Source: Pagrus major (taxonomy: Eukaryota; Chordata; Actinopteri; Spariformes; Sparidae). Taken from it: a stretch of DNA of 64,000 bases. Of this stretch, positions 25,301 through 37,380 are shown piece after piece (position 1 is the first letter of the stretch; every line of letters begins with the position of its first letter). Both the position numbers and the translations under genes were made by a program. The stretch covers positions 15,397,446-15,461,445 of the forward strand of contig NC_133234.1 in the NCBI RefSeq assembly GCF_040436345.1. The letters run 5' to 3'. Under the pieces are notes generated by a model. That model saw nothing but the letters and a program-made list of their open reading frames with translations, was not told the origin of the DNA and made no database searches.

Positions 25301-28300
25301 CCCACAGCCCACAAAGCTTTCAGAGTTGCCCAGTAGAACAGTAGAGACAGCGAGTGTCTGTTTTTATTGTTTTAATTTGTTTATCTGTGAGTGTTTATAG
25401 GGTGTTGTACATCAAAATTAAGACATGTAAGTGCTTCACACTAACCTACAGAGGGAGAGGCATATAATGTTAAGTGGAAAACATAATCCTAGTGGTATGT
25501 ATATCAATGCTCTTTGGTCTACTTAGTTAACAGGATGCTCTGGAGTAAATAACAGTTGCAAAATAGTGTGTGAGTGTTGAACCTGAGGTCAGCCGTCTGG
25601 ACTGCTTGTCAATGTGAAAGGCAGACATGAAAAGACTCAGTCTGATCCAGAGTCAGAGGTGGGACTGTGTGGTTGGAGAAAGAATCACTCTTTTGGATGC
25701 CAGTTACATTCCCAATATTTGAGAAATCTGCCTGCGGGCAGTGAGTGTGGATCGTTCAGTGTTTCCCACAGGCAGAGAATTTATTAAAGGTGGTCGACCC
25801 TGAGGAGGGGACGCAGGTTGGGGGTGGTGAGTATCAAGAGTCGGCTGGAAAACAGCTCCGAATTCACAAACTCAATAACTATTGCATACGAGTGCAGCAT
25901 TCTGACAGACTTTCCAATGAGGTCTGCACTTGCAAAAATGCTTTTGGATGGAGGCTTGTTTTGTTCCAAGTATATGTGGCGAGCACTGAACCATTTTCAC
26001 ATTAACTACTCTTTATGTTCTTTTGAGCAGTAGAAGTTGATGAGTGTATCGGGCAGCTAGTTTCGCAACATCGGCTGCTCTCCAAGGCTGTGACATTAAT
26101 GGAATAGCTTGACATTTTGGGCCGGGCACTTACTCGCTTTCTTGCTGAGTGTTAGATGAGAAGATTGATCCACATTCAATATGAAGCTACAGCTAGCAGC
26201 CGGTTAGCTTAGACTAGCACAAACATGGGGGGGGAAGAGCTAGTCTGGTTCTCTATGAAGAAAAAAGCCGGCCAATAGGCCAAAACCCAAAGACACTTCA
26301 TTTACTACCATAAACAACAAAGAAAAGCCGTTTGAATTTTAAAACTAATTTTATTTTCATAAACTGACAACTGAATCGACAGAAGAGTTGTGGCTCTATT
26401 GCCTTACAGCCTCAATGTTACAACAAGACTGCAGAAGGTGACTGTGGCTGACCGATAAACCTACCGCTTAGACCTGGATACAGCGCTGCTGCCCAGCCTT
26501 GCCTCCATTTTTACCCAGTGGTCACTTGGGGTATTGCAGCGGAAAATCCCTCCTTAGGCCCAAAAAGCATTTTCCTACCATTGTTATACCACCATTGCGA
26601 AAGAGATGTCTTTAAAATGTTGACAGGCCGCCTCAAACTCAGGTTCTATTATAAATCTCCTGGCAAAAGAAAAATAGTCATGCAACCACACTGGGAGGCG
26701 GATTTTGTTTTGATCTTTTGAAAGCCAGGCTGCTGTTTCATTGTGTTCCCAGTCTCTATGCTAAGCTAAGCTAACTGGCTCATATTTACCATCTTAACTG
26801 TTATCAAACTTCTCATCTAACTTTCAGCAAGGACGCAAGTAATTATTTTTCCAGAAATTACAAAACTGTCATTTTGAAATAAGTCTTTGGTCTGGCCTGT
26901 TTGGTATCATAACAGCAGCCTTCTGCCTTGGTCAGCATACCCCGTGACCTTAGCTTGTTAAATTAGGATAGTTTCTGTTAAAAAAAACAGGCCTGGTTTT
27001 TATAATGATCTGTCCTTTGTGAACTTTTAATAGGCATCCAAGAGTGACTAGAAAGTGAAGGATCACTGACTCATGACACTGCCCTGCGACTTCATCCAGT
27101 GAATGTTAATCATGCAGCCATCTGTCCTGTGGTGGATCCGTCCTGATCTCAGGCTGCTGGCTGGCGGCATTAGTAACCATTGACGTAGGAGGACAGGAGT
27201 TTCCTCTCTTAAAGGGGTTTACTCAGGTGACCCGGTGCTAGCTCTTATCATGGAGCATGTGAGGTGGGTGGATACCTGCTAATTATCCACAAATCATGGC
27301 GGAGATCCTTTGTTTATACAGACCCATCCAGGAGTTTATGTGTAAAGCTTACTTTGGATCCTCCATGTGGCACTATTTTAAAGATGTGCCCTCTGAGCAC
27401 AACACCAGGGACTAAAGTTGGTCTTATTAGCTTTCATGTGGGAAAAATGTGGCACCAGGGGGCTGAAGAATATCAGAAGTATGTGAAGAATGGTTTCCTG
27501 AACTTTATTATATTTCGTTTTTGACATTTATTGTCAAAAAAGTTGCCCGGGAACAGATTTCTATTGACGCCACTCTGCCAGGGTTGAAGCTGTAGCTGGA
27601 GGGCCACACACATTCACACTCTCCATTTATTAACCTTGGAATATATCACATTCTTTTATATCCGACGCTGAGCTGTTTCTCTGCGGCAGCGAGGGGATTC
27701 AGTACCTTGTTCAAGGGCGCTCAGTTTTGTGTAGGCAAAGGCTTTTACCTCTTTTCTTTACAGAGAAAAGCTGCTGTGTGGCCATACAGGAGGTGAATTT
27801 GACTGGATTTTTGTTTTGTGCGTGCGATTGAGATATTCGGATGTCATGGGAAAATTCCGCTGCCAAACCAACGTCACTGATGATGGCGAAGACAGGATTC
27901 TCTTAGGTCTCCGGGCACCGGTTACTGCCCATGGCGTCATGATGGGTTGAGAAGATGGCCCTGTCCCAAGTCACACCCATATAGTGTCAGAAAGGAGCAG
28001 TCGTCAAGGATTTAAAGGGATACGTTGGCATTTCCAGCTTCTCCTCACTTAGAAATTTTAGAACATTTTAAATGGATGTAGATGAACATGTACACATAGC
28101 TGCTTTCTACAAGACTTTTTATTTAAAATGTTAAAGTTATCCGTTTAAGTCATCAAAGTGTTTCTTTATAGTAAGGAATGGCTCTAGGTATGGCAATGTT
28201 GGTTGGCCGATCAGTCGACCACCATTGGAGGGATTGCCATGAAAATTGGTTCATATCCCCCTCAGGATGAATTGTGTTGACTTTGATGACCCCCTGACTT

Positions 28301-31300
28301 TTTAATTTTCGGATTCAAAACTCAAAAACTTAATTGTCCATTAATGCAGACAATTATAGACATTTTTCTTACAGATACAATACAGTACATCATATAAGAA
28401 CATCAAATGCACATAGAAAGACGACACATGCATTAAACTAAACCTAAAATGTGTAATGTAATGTATGTAAGAATTTAAATGCATAATATTCAGAAAATTT
28501 AAAAACAATTATCAACAGAATGTTAAGAAATTACAGTGTTGACTTTATGTCAACACATCTATGTACTGTGTTGCAGAGATATGTGCTGAAGTTAGCATGC
28601 TAACCAGCTAGCCCTGACCAACAATACATAAAAATCATAATGTCAAAGCTTCTGTTTATTCACATTCTGTTGATTATTTTAGTTAATTTGAACTTTTTCA
28701 ATTAAAATTCTTGCATATTGCCCCTTAAATGTAGAATCGTCCAAAGTTTGAAATACACAATAAGCTGAAGGATAATGAGGTATCAGAAAATTGTTAATTG
28801 CTGATGACTTGCAAAGTCACTGGTTAGGTATTCAAAAACAGAAATCTGATAAAGCTTTTCTTAAATTTATGGTGTCTTTAATTGCAGAAAAATACAGCTC
28901 AATATTCTGCTTTGGAGCTGCACTGGCACATTGACCCTCCCTATTTAAGTTCAACTATAAACTCATTTATTTTCTCATTTCCAACACTCGATCCAATATA
29001 ACATCAGGCCCCCACAAAAAGAAAAAAAACAAACAGTCAACCTCATCACAACCCATTCCATATGCAGCACAGGAACCAGAAGTGTCCTTTTGAGGCTGAC
29101 GTCACAGATCCTTAATCTAATACAGCACGTGAAAGGAAAGTCTGCCTTCTGGCCCAAGTGGCCCGAAGCCACTGTGGCTGGCGTCACTTCACCTTAATGT
29201 TTACTCAATCTAAGGCAGGTGAGGAAGGGCATCACTCTCCTCTCGCAGAGTAAGAAGCATATCTGGTCCCTGTGCCAAGAATGGCCTGCTCTGACGCACT
29301 CGCTCCCCCTGCTACAATCTGGAGGAACCCCGGAGACCAGATCAATGCTACCTTAAGCTCCTCTTGGGATAATGGGCAGGCTGTGCAGTGGCTGGAGGGA
29401 GGCCTGAGGGGATGAGGCGAGGTGAAGAAAGGGAGCTGAAGATAAGGAGGACGAGGTGTAGAGACAGAAGGAGGAGGGGGAGGGAGAGCAGCAGGGTTTG
29501 GAAGCCACTTTGAATCTGAACCTGAAGCGGTTGGGGATTTATAGTCTGCATTTCTTAATCCTAAAAATAAACATTTGAATTTTAACTCTCTCTTCTACCT
29601 GCATCAATCCTGTTGTTTTTAAGTCTTTCCTTCTGTATCACACATAATAAATCTTATACACAAGAATATTTATACAGTCACTGTTCTATGGCTTGTTTGA
29701 TCTTTACTTCTTAGCTTTCCTACGAACTAATTTCTTACCTTCTGTACATTGAAAATTGCTGTGGATCAGAGATAGATGGCTAAAAATATCATGTGAATTT
29801 AATAATTGAAACGTGTTTGTATGTTGACAACAAAAGCGCTCTCTGGTCTTCCAGGTCAGTTCGAGTGTGGAAACAAACGTTGCGAGAAGCAGGAAGGCCT
29901 AAAAAGCTGGGAGGTGAATTTTGCCTACGTGGAACGCAGCGAGAAGAGAAACGCATTGGTCAAACTCAGTAAATACGCACTATTTTCTCTGGTTATTCTT
30001 TGCAAAAGTTGTTTGTTTGTAAATGTGCATACGTGTGTGTGTGTATGTGTGTGTGTGTGGCTGTGGCCTGGTTGAGGTTTCTGTCAAAGATCCGGCTCAT
30101 AATAATCCTCCTTCAGGTATCATGCTGCAGAAAATCCTGTTAGAATAATTACCGTAATTGGAGGACCCACCAGTCATAGTAAACTCAGTCAAGCAAGAAA
30201 TGACAGACTCTTTAACAAGCTGGTGCAACAGGTCACAGCCAGGCATATTCTCCTGTCCTCATCAACTAAAAATGTAATCCAATTTGTAGCAATTTTGAAC
30301 TCAATGTTTTGACAGTGATAAATGTTTTGACAGTAATGAAACATGGGCTGGTAACCCTGGAGCATGAACTAAGTCAGGCACATTGGAGATATATAATAGG
30401 GATGATATTGCTCTGAATTAATGAATACATCTCTCAAAACACCTAAGCAATTAATTTTTACTGTACATAGATTTGAATCTTGGTGTGTTGTTATAAACAG
30501 TGAGAATTCATCTGTCTGACGGAATAAAGCAGGAGTTCAACAGGGCTCTGTCCTTGGTCTCCTTCTCTTTAGTTTATATACAAATTATTTACAAGGATTA
30601 CATCATGGAAGCGTTTTCCAGATCTATGCAGATGATACTGTTGTATACAGTATGTATCTGGTAGAACCATTTTCTCAGTTTACACACATTTGTTGCAGCA
30701 TTTACATTTGGTGGCGTTTGTCACTAATGCTTACACTAAAATGTATAAAACAAGCTTTTTATTCATCCCTCAACAGAGGTTAATAAATGAATTAAGTTTG
30801 TAATTAATAAACGGGTCATTCGATACCAACTCTCACAGGGCCTCCCACTTCATGTCATGGGTCTTCTTGAAAAAATTAATGTTGAAACATCAATTGAATC
30901 CATGGGACAGCTTCCTATAGCTTTACTCCAAATACTTTCTAACTTCTGAAGTTTTTAATTTTGGCCCTGGGAGCTGAATTTCTGCATTTTCGTGATCTTT
31001 GTAACATGTTTTGATTTAAATAGTTGTTGCTGAATGGTTACAGTAATCAGATTAATAACAGGGAGTAATTTTTCGCCCAAACAAAGAAAAAAGATAATGT
31101 CTCCAATAGTTTTCACTTTCTTGCAACCAAGTTTTGGTCATGCATAGATCCGCACAGATCTTGCTGAAAATAGCTTCAGGGCTAAAAAAAACCAACTTTT
31201 TGTATTATTTTGACAGTAGATTTTCCCAGCAAGGGTTATTTTAATTTCCCTGAAACTTTAGTATGTGAGAGTGTTCATATTAATTGCATATATATATATA

Positions 31301-34300
31301 TATATATATAATAGGTTGTAATTCATCGGTAGATATTTGTGATGTGTTGACTTCAAGGTTTTCTATCTGTGTGATACCCATTGAGCCTGTTTTTCATTGG
31401 GTTATGGACATTTTCAAGTCACAGCTAATGGTGTGGTTTGTTACATATCCTGTTCTGAATGCCAAGACATAATATTAATCTTAATTCCTTAGCTCAACAC
31501 AGATACACTATTTCACAATATCAAACTTATTATATTTAAACTTAGACAATTGCAACACTTAAAACATTTCTACAACCGTTATCATATTTGAGTTGGTAAT
31601 GAGGATTATTGTTTCTGTTTTAGGATTATGCCCTGAATGCTCTTTCAAACTCAACTACCACCACAAGTAAGCTAACATACTTTTTTTTTTACATTAAAAA
31701 TGTAGATTGTTTTGCCCATAACGAGTGTTTTTTTAATGATTGTGCAGCGTGTGCAGTGGTCTGCTAGAAGTAGGGCAGGTCACCACGGACAGTCGGCAGT
31801 CAATATTTTGCAGCATGCAGAGGTTTGAGCTTTGAACCATGATTTATGTTTCCTGTCCGACCTTCTTACCAGCCATGATTATATATCAGATTTTGTCATT
31901 TGAATGAAACAGCTGAAAGTGTTAATTGTAGCTTGAAATGATTATGGATGGAAAGCCGAATAAATGTATTCTACAAAAGTAAGGAATAAGATACAGTATG
32001 TGTTTCGAAGGCTTTTCACAGTTGGTTAGGATTTTAAAAGTCTCTGTTCAACTCCAGCAGACTTTCATTCATTTAAAACTCCAGCCAAGATTCATTCATG
32101 CTCCACTGAAAGTGCCTTTGGCCATGTCTTCCAAATAGTGCTGTAATTAGCTGCTTTATAATGTGAACAGTACAGTTTGTTCACACTGTGATTCTGTTTG
32201 TAGGAGGAAAGAAGTGAAAGTAAATAAAAAGACCAAAAGGTTATCGGAGGAGAACCAGGAGCCACCAGAGAAGAAGAAGAAGAAGAAGAGGAAGAGGTCG
32301 TCTTCACACTCCAAGAAGCACAAACGCAGGAGGCACAGAGGTAAGACTGCTCTCCTCTCGGCTCTTCTCCTCATCTCTCCTCATAAACTGTCCCATTAAT
32401 TAGGGCAGTAAACTCATCAGATGGGAATCGCCTGGGGGAGCAGACTTGTTTATAGTTTGTTCTTGGAAGTGATCTAATCCCTGTTTTTCTCTTGTATTTC
32501 ACACAGACAACTCCCTTTTGATTAAAACATATTTAACCTTATAACTCTTCGTTTCTCTGCAGATCGCTCCGCCTCCTCCAGCGGCTCAGAGGAGTCGCAG
32601 GACTCAGACAAAGGTAGCGTTCATAACTCTTTCCCGTACACACAGAAGTACCTCCCCCATTTAAAAAATAACACACATTGGACAGTTTATGGTCCACTCC
32701 CCCAGACCTCTGTCAGGGTGTTTTCACTCCACTGACAGTCCTTTCTGGAAACTCATCCATTAGCCCTGTAGTGAATAGCAATAGACCGCGGCAGGTCTGC
32801 TTTTTCTCAACTACCCCTCTCCCCATTCCTTTTCTTTCTGCCCTTCGCTGTAAGCAGTGTGAAATGAAGTATGTCTTTGCCCCCGTGTCCCTGTTCTGTT
32901 TATTCCAGGGTCTGTCAGGGTGGATGGTTTGGTGGGTTGGGTGGTCGGGTGAAGGTAGAACACAAAAACAAACTCTCTCTGTGCAGAGGTCGTGCTGTTG
33001 AGTTCAACGTGCAGTGGAATCTGCACACAAACACTTGCACACTGTCTTTCAGCCGTCAGTCGCTCATATCTTGAGCAGTTGTTGAAGGCCGAATTTGATT
33101 AATTGTAAGACCTAGAACGTCATGTTAATTTGTGAGCGATGCGTTCAGGGAAGGTTAGAGACTTTAAGGTTATGGAAGCAATTTGTCTCCCGGAAATTGA
33201 GGTGAACTTTATATTAGGGCCACAACCAGGGTTGCTGAGATTTCCTAAGAATTTCCAGCAAAAATTAAGATGATCAGATTAATTGCACTGACATTAACAC
33301 TGATGAACAAGGATTATTGGTTGACCTAGTTTTTACTTCCTGGAAGTGTTACCGATCACTCTCTGCAATTCTCTCTCCAGACTCTGAAGCTGGAGACGAG
33401 CCAGAGGGCCAATCAGAAGCCGACCACTGGCGAGGACCCGCCCCTGCTGTGGAGGAAAAGTCAAGGTGAGGTTAACAGCTAGTGGTCATATTAAACCAAA
33501 CCAAGTAAGCTGCCTAAAGACCATCAGACACCGTCTTTACCACTTAGCCTACATAGGTTAAAGATCACTACATAGCACAGCGTGAGGAGCACTTAGATAC
33601 CCCGCACAAAGCTGCTCTCAACTCCAGGAAAGTCAGTAAAACCTTTAACCTGCTCCTGTCACGCTACTCCTGACATAAGATTTTCGGCTATAGAAAACCA
33701 AGGGCTGTGGTGAGGTGCTGAACGCTGGAAATAGACTTATAAAAGGAAAAAAAGTCTTGGCCCCACATGCATTTGATGACGTTTCGGCCCTCGGGCCTTC
33801 TCTGAGATCACCGAATGCATATAGAGCCAGAGAGTGCGACACTTTTTTCTGCTGTCATTTGATTTTTGTACTCTCAGAAAGATGTGATATTACTGAAAAG
33901 GTCAACAGTAAGAGGCAGTGTTTATTCAAGCGCACATGAGCACAACTCTGACCTCAAGACAAAACACTTTCATTAATATGTAATGGTGGTGCTTCTGACC
34001 CGTTGCATTGGTTACATAATACTTTAGCACAATATATGCTAGGTTCTTTAAAGGAGCACTGTGTAGAGTTGAGGAATGATTTTTTTTTATGCCACAACAA
34101 ACCAAATAACAAACTCTTCATTGTTGTGACTGAATAAACAAAACACACAATTTCATACTGTTTTACTTTGTTTATCTGTGGCGGACCCTGCCACCTTTCT
34201 ACCTTCAAACAGTGTTCTCGGGACCTTATTTTCCTCTGAGAACAGCTGAGTTTGTATTATTACCTTATAAATATTGTAAATATTAAAATTTGGAGTTTGA

Positions 34301-34742
34301 TTTTTTTTCTCCAAAACTACATTGTGCCCCTTTAAAGGTAATTACGTATGAAGTGATTAATGTTGTTTGGGTGAAGTGTAAAGAGGGAACCACCATGGAG
34401 AACATAAAGAAACACCTCTCATTTAGTGGGTACATTAGGAGCCTCTCTGAGGTATGTTTGCCTTTGTTAAAGTCTTTTGCTGTCGCCATTTAATTCTGTT
34501 CTGTACCGTTGTTGGTACTCCACTTCATTTCATGTCCTCTAGAGCTTGAATAAAAATGGAAATGGAAAAAAAAAAGTATACCACTGACACTGCCAGAGTT
34601 AGTCAGAGGCCACCCATACAAAGCATCTAACAGTGAGTGTTCGCATCGTTCATGACAGGAACTAACACTTCTGTGATTCTGTTTGTTTCATCTGTCTAGG
34701 GAGGAGGAGTTTGATGATTACTTTGAAGACATGTTCCTTTGA
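16344..34742 (+). CDS. fra10ac1: fra10ac1, nuclear splicing-associated protein, 14 coding exons, 332 aa
   Basis: Coding exons: 16344-16361, 17223-17299, 17520-17612, 18231-18276, 18518-18594, 18782-18865, 19081-19165, 20542-20587, 29855-29968, 31624-31666, 32204-32340, 32563-32613, 33381-33465, 34700-34742. They sum to 999 bp, 333 codons with stop, all GT-AG. Human FRA10AC1 has 315 residues. It is a nuclear protein linked to the spliceosome and ESS2. Visible: an acidic N-terminus with GGYDSDFSDDE; a conserved core with FVGDYILYYGG, LRENHRFLW and KKYYDKLFKEYCIADLS; two cysteine pairs, CGNKRC and CPEC, flanking KSWEVNFAYVE, which look like a zinc site; then a Lys/Arg/Ser-rich tail with six consecutive Lys; and an acidic end EEEFDDYFEDMFL. 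Intron 8 is 9.3 kb. Oddity: translation starts in an extra 18 bp exon (MDNLVK), and the position of the human start Met is Val. Confidence 0.95.
21240..21545. mobile_element. relic of an AGGGCTGCAAC-type (hAT-like) element
   Basis: TTTAATGATTACTCAGTG at the left and CAATGAATCAATTAATCG followed by CTGCGGCTCT at the right resemble the ends of a common fish repeat, with the inner motif CAACAGCCCAAAACAACAAA. Related pieces are at 7945 and 42015-42112. It is degenerate and non-coding; the superfamily is from memory. Confidence 0.5.
23866..24262. mobile_element. degenerate non-autonomous element beginning AGGGCCCAGACGCACC
   Basis: AGGGCCCAGACGCACCAAAC then GACATCAAAGAACTAGC opens a block that later contains GCCGAATTGGCCACCAGC and GGGCCGACTATTGCAGTCGG, a combination I recognise as a dispersed fish repeat. 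The right part (24170-24262) holds an inverted pair around GTCGTCAAATACCAAC and CGTCAGTATTTGGCG shared with 8200-8260 and 13450, so it may be a second element. Confidence 0.5.
26095..26885. mobile_element. non-autonomous TIR element, about 0.8 kb
   Basis: The left part TTTTGGGCCGGGCACTTACT, TTGCTGAGTGTTAGATGAGA is mirrored at the right by TTCTCATCTAACTTTCAGCA and GGACGCAAGTAATTATTT. The interior holds AGCTACAGCTAGCAGCCGGT and ATGCTAAGCTAAGCTAACTG, hallmarks of a common teleost repeat. No transposase frame. It lies within fra10ac1 intron 8. Confidence 0.65.
28530..28735 (-). mobile_element. fragment of the TTAAAGG-GCAATATG element family
   Basis: CATCTATGTACTGTGTTGCA, GTTAGCATGCTAACCAGC and, at the end, TTGCATATTGCCCCTTAAA match the family present in inverted pair at 39597-40300. 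Only the right end is intact. Confidence 0.5.
30521..30655 (+). mobile_element. non-LTR retrotransposon reverse transcriptase relic
   Basis: In the frame starting at 30532 the DNA reads GVQQGSVLGLLLFSLY, and about 20 codons later QIYADDTVVY. These are reverse transcriptase palm motifs, with the catalytic YADD, of LINE-type elements. A stop codon sits just upstream in the same frame and the similarity ends soon after YADDTVVY, so this is a short dead fragment. The clade (L2, Rex or Jockey-like) cannot be told from this length. Confidence 0.75.
31288..31311. repeat. AT dinucleotide microsatellite
   Basis: About 11 AT units in fra10ac1 intron 9. Confidence 0.9.
32267..32297 (+). repeat. fra10ac1: AAG/AGG triplet repeat inside the fra10ac1 coding sequence
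   Basis: A run of GAG, six AAG, AGG, AAG, AGG in exon 11 encodes six lysines followed by Arg-Lys-Arg, a likely nuclear localisation signal. The almost pure AAG run makes it a coding microsatellite whose length may vary. Confidence 0.85.
34048..34335 (+). mobile_element. TTAA-flanked MITE, copy A
   Basis: Begins TTAAAGGAGCACTGTGTAGA and ends CCAAAACTACATTGTGCCCC then TTTAA; the ends are inverted repeats. The body has GTGGCGGACCCTGCCACCTT and CTGAGAACAGCTG. Four copies of this family are in the window, all in the same orientation. This one is 288 bp, in fra10ac1 intron 13. The TTAA ends suggest piggyBac-type mobilisation (inference). Confidence 0.8.
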
Positions 34743-34900
34743 CTCGGCTGGTACCGGCGGCAACCCTGCTGTGACTACACTTCCTTCTGCGCGCCGCTGA
34801 CATTAAGCATGTTCCGTTTGAGTTTTGTGTGCATGTAGGTCTCTTTGACTGTATGTTTCAGCGCTGCTGTGGAAATAAACATAATATTTATCCTGAACTG
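34743..34900 (+). terminator. fra10ac1: fra10ac1 3' UTR and polyadenylation signal
   Basis: AATAAA at 34874-34879, 132 bp after the TGA, followed within 30 bp by a GT/T-rich stretch (TGTTAGTGATTGATTTTTTG). This is a good short 3' UTR. Confidence 0.7.
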
Positions 34901-35046
34901 TTAGTGATTGATTTTTTGATTTCCGCCGTCACACTGTTTCAGTTCCATCACTATCCCTGAGGAGAATATATGGTAGGAGCCTGCCTCGAGGGATAGCAAT
35001 CCATCTGTCGAGTCAATCCACAACTTTGGGATGAATTGTAATCACT

Positions 35047-35306
35047 TTAAAGGGTAACTTCACCAATTTTCCATGTTAAAGTGTGTTAAAGTCTCATTGA
35101 CTCCAGACTGAGAGCTCGGAGTGGCATTACAAGACACGTAATGGGGCTGGGGCTAGCTGGTTAGCATGCTAACTGAATTAGAAAAATCTCTGCAAGACAA
35201 GACATGGCTGTCTTTGATATAAAATCAAACCTGTTATTTTTCACTTTCAAAAATTCTTTAATTTTTGAATGTTTTAATCAAAAATTCTTACATATTGCAC
35301 CATTAA
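35047..35306. mobile_element. composite or rearranged TTAA-type element
   Basis: The left end TTAAAGGGTAACTTCACCAA belongs to the family of 9980-10452. The right end CTTACATATTGCACCATTAA and the interior GGTTAGCATGCTAACTG belong to the family of 39597-40300. Either one element carries both ends or two insertions merged here. Confidence 0.55.
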
Positions 35307-36412
35307 GCAATTCCTCTTGAGCCAATATAAACATTTTCAATTTGCCCAATACTTTGGTTAGTTTAATTAAGTTAATTAAATTAAGTTTATTAAATTATTT
35401 AGTTTCAGCTACCATGTACAAAATACATAAGCAAGAATAAGAGAAGAGGCTTTGTTGCAGATTTAGCTGCTATCTAATTTCCATTAGCTACTATCATTGG
35501 TGAGATGCTATTTCCTACCAGAGATGCTATCTTTATCAGGTGTAAATTAGCTTATAGCTAACTCTGGTACAGCTAAGTGACTGTCCCTGTCAAATAATCA
35601 AACCAATATGTTAATTTTAGCTAACATCTAATTTCCAACAAATGTTTCCTTTTGTTAGTGAAAATGTATTTGCAAAATCCAATTATATTCCCATTAGCCT
35701 CAGCTGTACTTTGTTTTTAGCGCTAATTAGTGTTAACATGCTGATAGGAACACTATCAGTAGCAACACTATGCCAAAGTACAGCCTCACCGAACCGTTAG
35801 CATGGCTTTAGACTCCCTTAATCTTGTTTTAATATGTTAGAATTACCCAAACTTTAAATTTAAGAGAATTAAATCTGAGCTTTAGATTCAGTACATTTCC
35901 CAGTCTAGTACTCTTTCCTTTGTGGTAGAAATTCAGTGAAATATACTAAAAAAGAGTCGAGCACTCTGCTCTTTGAAAAAAACCTAAGGATTAGTTTGAG
36001 GTGTCCCTCTGGCCAAGGGCAGATTGAGGCGCAGCCTTCACTACAATTTCCCGAGCAGGAAGCTGCGTGAGGTTGCCGGGAGATTATAGACCTTGGCTTA
36101 AATAAAGACAATTACTGTACCGCTTACTGCTCCACTGTCTGTCTCATTATAACTTTCTTCTCTGCTTTTTCGGGAGAAGTCATTTACTCATGGCAATGTG
36201 AGCTCACAGGTGGTTAAGTTTAGTGAATGGTGCATTGAGAAATAACAGCCTGTTGTTTTTGAGTGACGGCGGGACACGATTTGGCCTCGGGCTATACTTG
36301 TACACCTGGATGTGCTAACAGTTGATCAATTGTGTTGTTTTCCTGCCATTGCAAATGTCCTGGGAGGAATGTATGAATCCCAAATAACAGTTTTCTTTTA
36401 CATTTTTTTAAT

Positions 36413-36775
36413 TTAAAGGTGCACTATGAAGTTTTGGGGAAAGAAATTTTGACTAGAAGAGAAAGATCTTCACTGACTGATCGTTTTTTTTTTTTTTTTT
36501 TGCCTAAACAAACTCTCTTTGTTTCATGACTGAATAAACTGAAAAAACAAACTGACCTTCAAGGACAACACAATTTCATACGGTTTTACTTTGTTTATAT
36601 TTGGCGGACCCTGCCACCTTTCTAGCTTCAAACAGAATTTCTGGGACCTTATTTTCCTCTGAGAACGGCTTGTTTATTCAGTTACAGAAAAAACAAATAT
36701 TTGATTTGATATAACTACCTCATTAATATTGCAAATTTTGAATCTCTTCTCCAAAACTACGTAGTGTCCCTTTAA
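36413..36775 (+). mobile_element. TTAA-flanked MITE, copy B
   Basis: TTAAAGGTGCACTATGAAGT at the left and AAAACTACGTAGTGTCCC then TTTAA at the right, with the shared TTTGGCGGACCCTGCCACCT body. At about 363 bp it is longer than copy A because of a poly-T stretch and extra AT sequence. Confidence 0.8.
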
Positions 36776-37380
36776 AGCTCCCCTTTCCACCATGATTTTA
36801 TACACTCTGTTCTCTATATCACATTGAAAAATGTAGAATGTAGGACTTTGTACATATGTAAATACGTTAAATTAGCAGTTCTTTTGCACCACGTTTGGCT
36901 TTAAAACGAGCTGGAGGCCTCAGCAGCAGCAGCAGCCTGCACTCAAACCGCACATCCTGCACAGTGCATTGCCGTAGCATTGTTCTCCTTAGAGTGTACT
37001 TTATCGTCTTCCAAATGACTGTACACTTAAAGTTAAAATGACAAAAGACCAGACGCTCTCCGGTTTTCTGCATGCTTCATACAGGCAGAAGACGGGATGC
37101 CGAACGACACGGCCAGACAACGCTGTATCGGGGAGGGATCAGAACCAATCCATTGATCCTCTTTCCCCAGAGGCTCATCCAGCTTTGTAGCCTCTAAGAT
37201 CCCTGCACGATATATGACTAAGAACGAGCGCTTTCGCCGCTAAGCCCAAGGTTTCGTTTTAAGAATTCGTTCTCTGTCTCTGTCTAACCTTGATGTGCAT
37301 TAGTTAAGTGTGTATAAGAGGTAAAGTAACACCTTTGTGTGTGTGAGGAAAAAAAAGGATTCTTTGTATTCTTACACCCC

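Larger units (their letters stand above)
20588..29854. other. fra10ac1 intron 8, 9.3 kb gene-less stretch rich in transposon relics
   Basis: No exon or independent gene seen. It holds the AGGGCTGCAAC-type fragment (21240-21545), the element at 23866-24262, the element at 26095-26885 and a family fragment at 28530-28735, plus a CA-rich tract near 22448. The many frames of 60-86 codons show no domain and no splice-compatible context. Confidence 0.7.
29969..31623. other. fra10ac1 intron 9, gene-less stretch with a reverse transcriptase relic
   Basis: An intron with a GT microsatellite near 30033-30060, the reverse transcriptase relic listed separately and an AT microsatellite at 31288-31311. 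Nothing else was recognised. Confidence 0.6.
34901..37380. other. intergenic stretch between fra10ac1 and pde6c, gene-less
   Basis: A tail-to-tail interval with two transposon copies (35047-35306 and 36413-36775, listed separately) and otherwise AT-rich unique-looking sequence. A CAG-like run (CAGCAGCAGCAGCAGC) sits near 36921. No credible frame. Confidence 0.6.
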
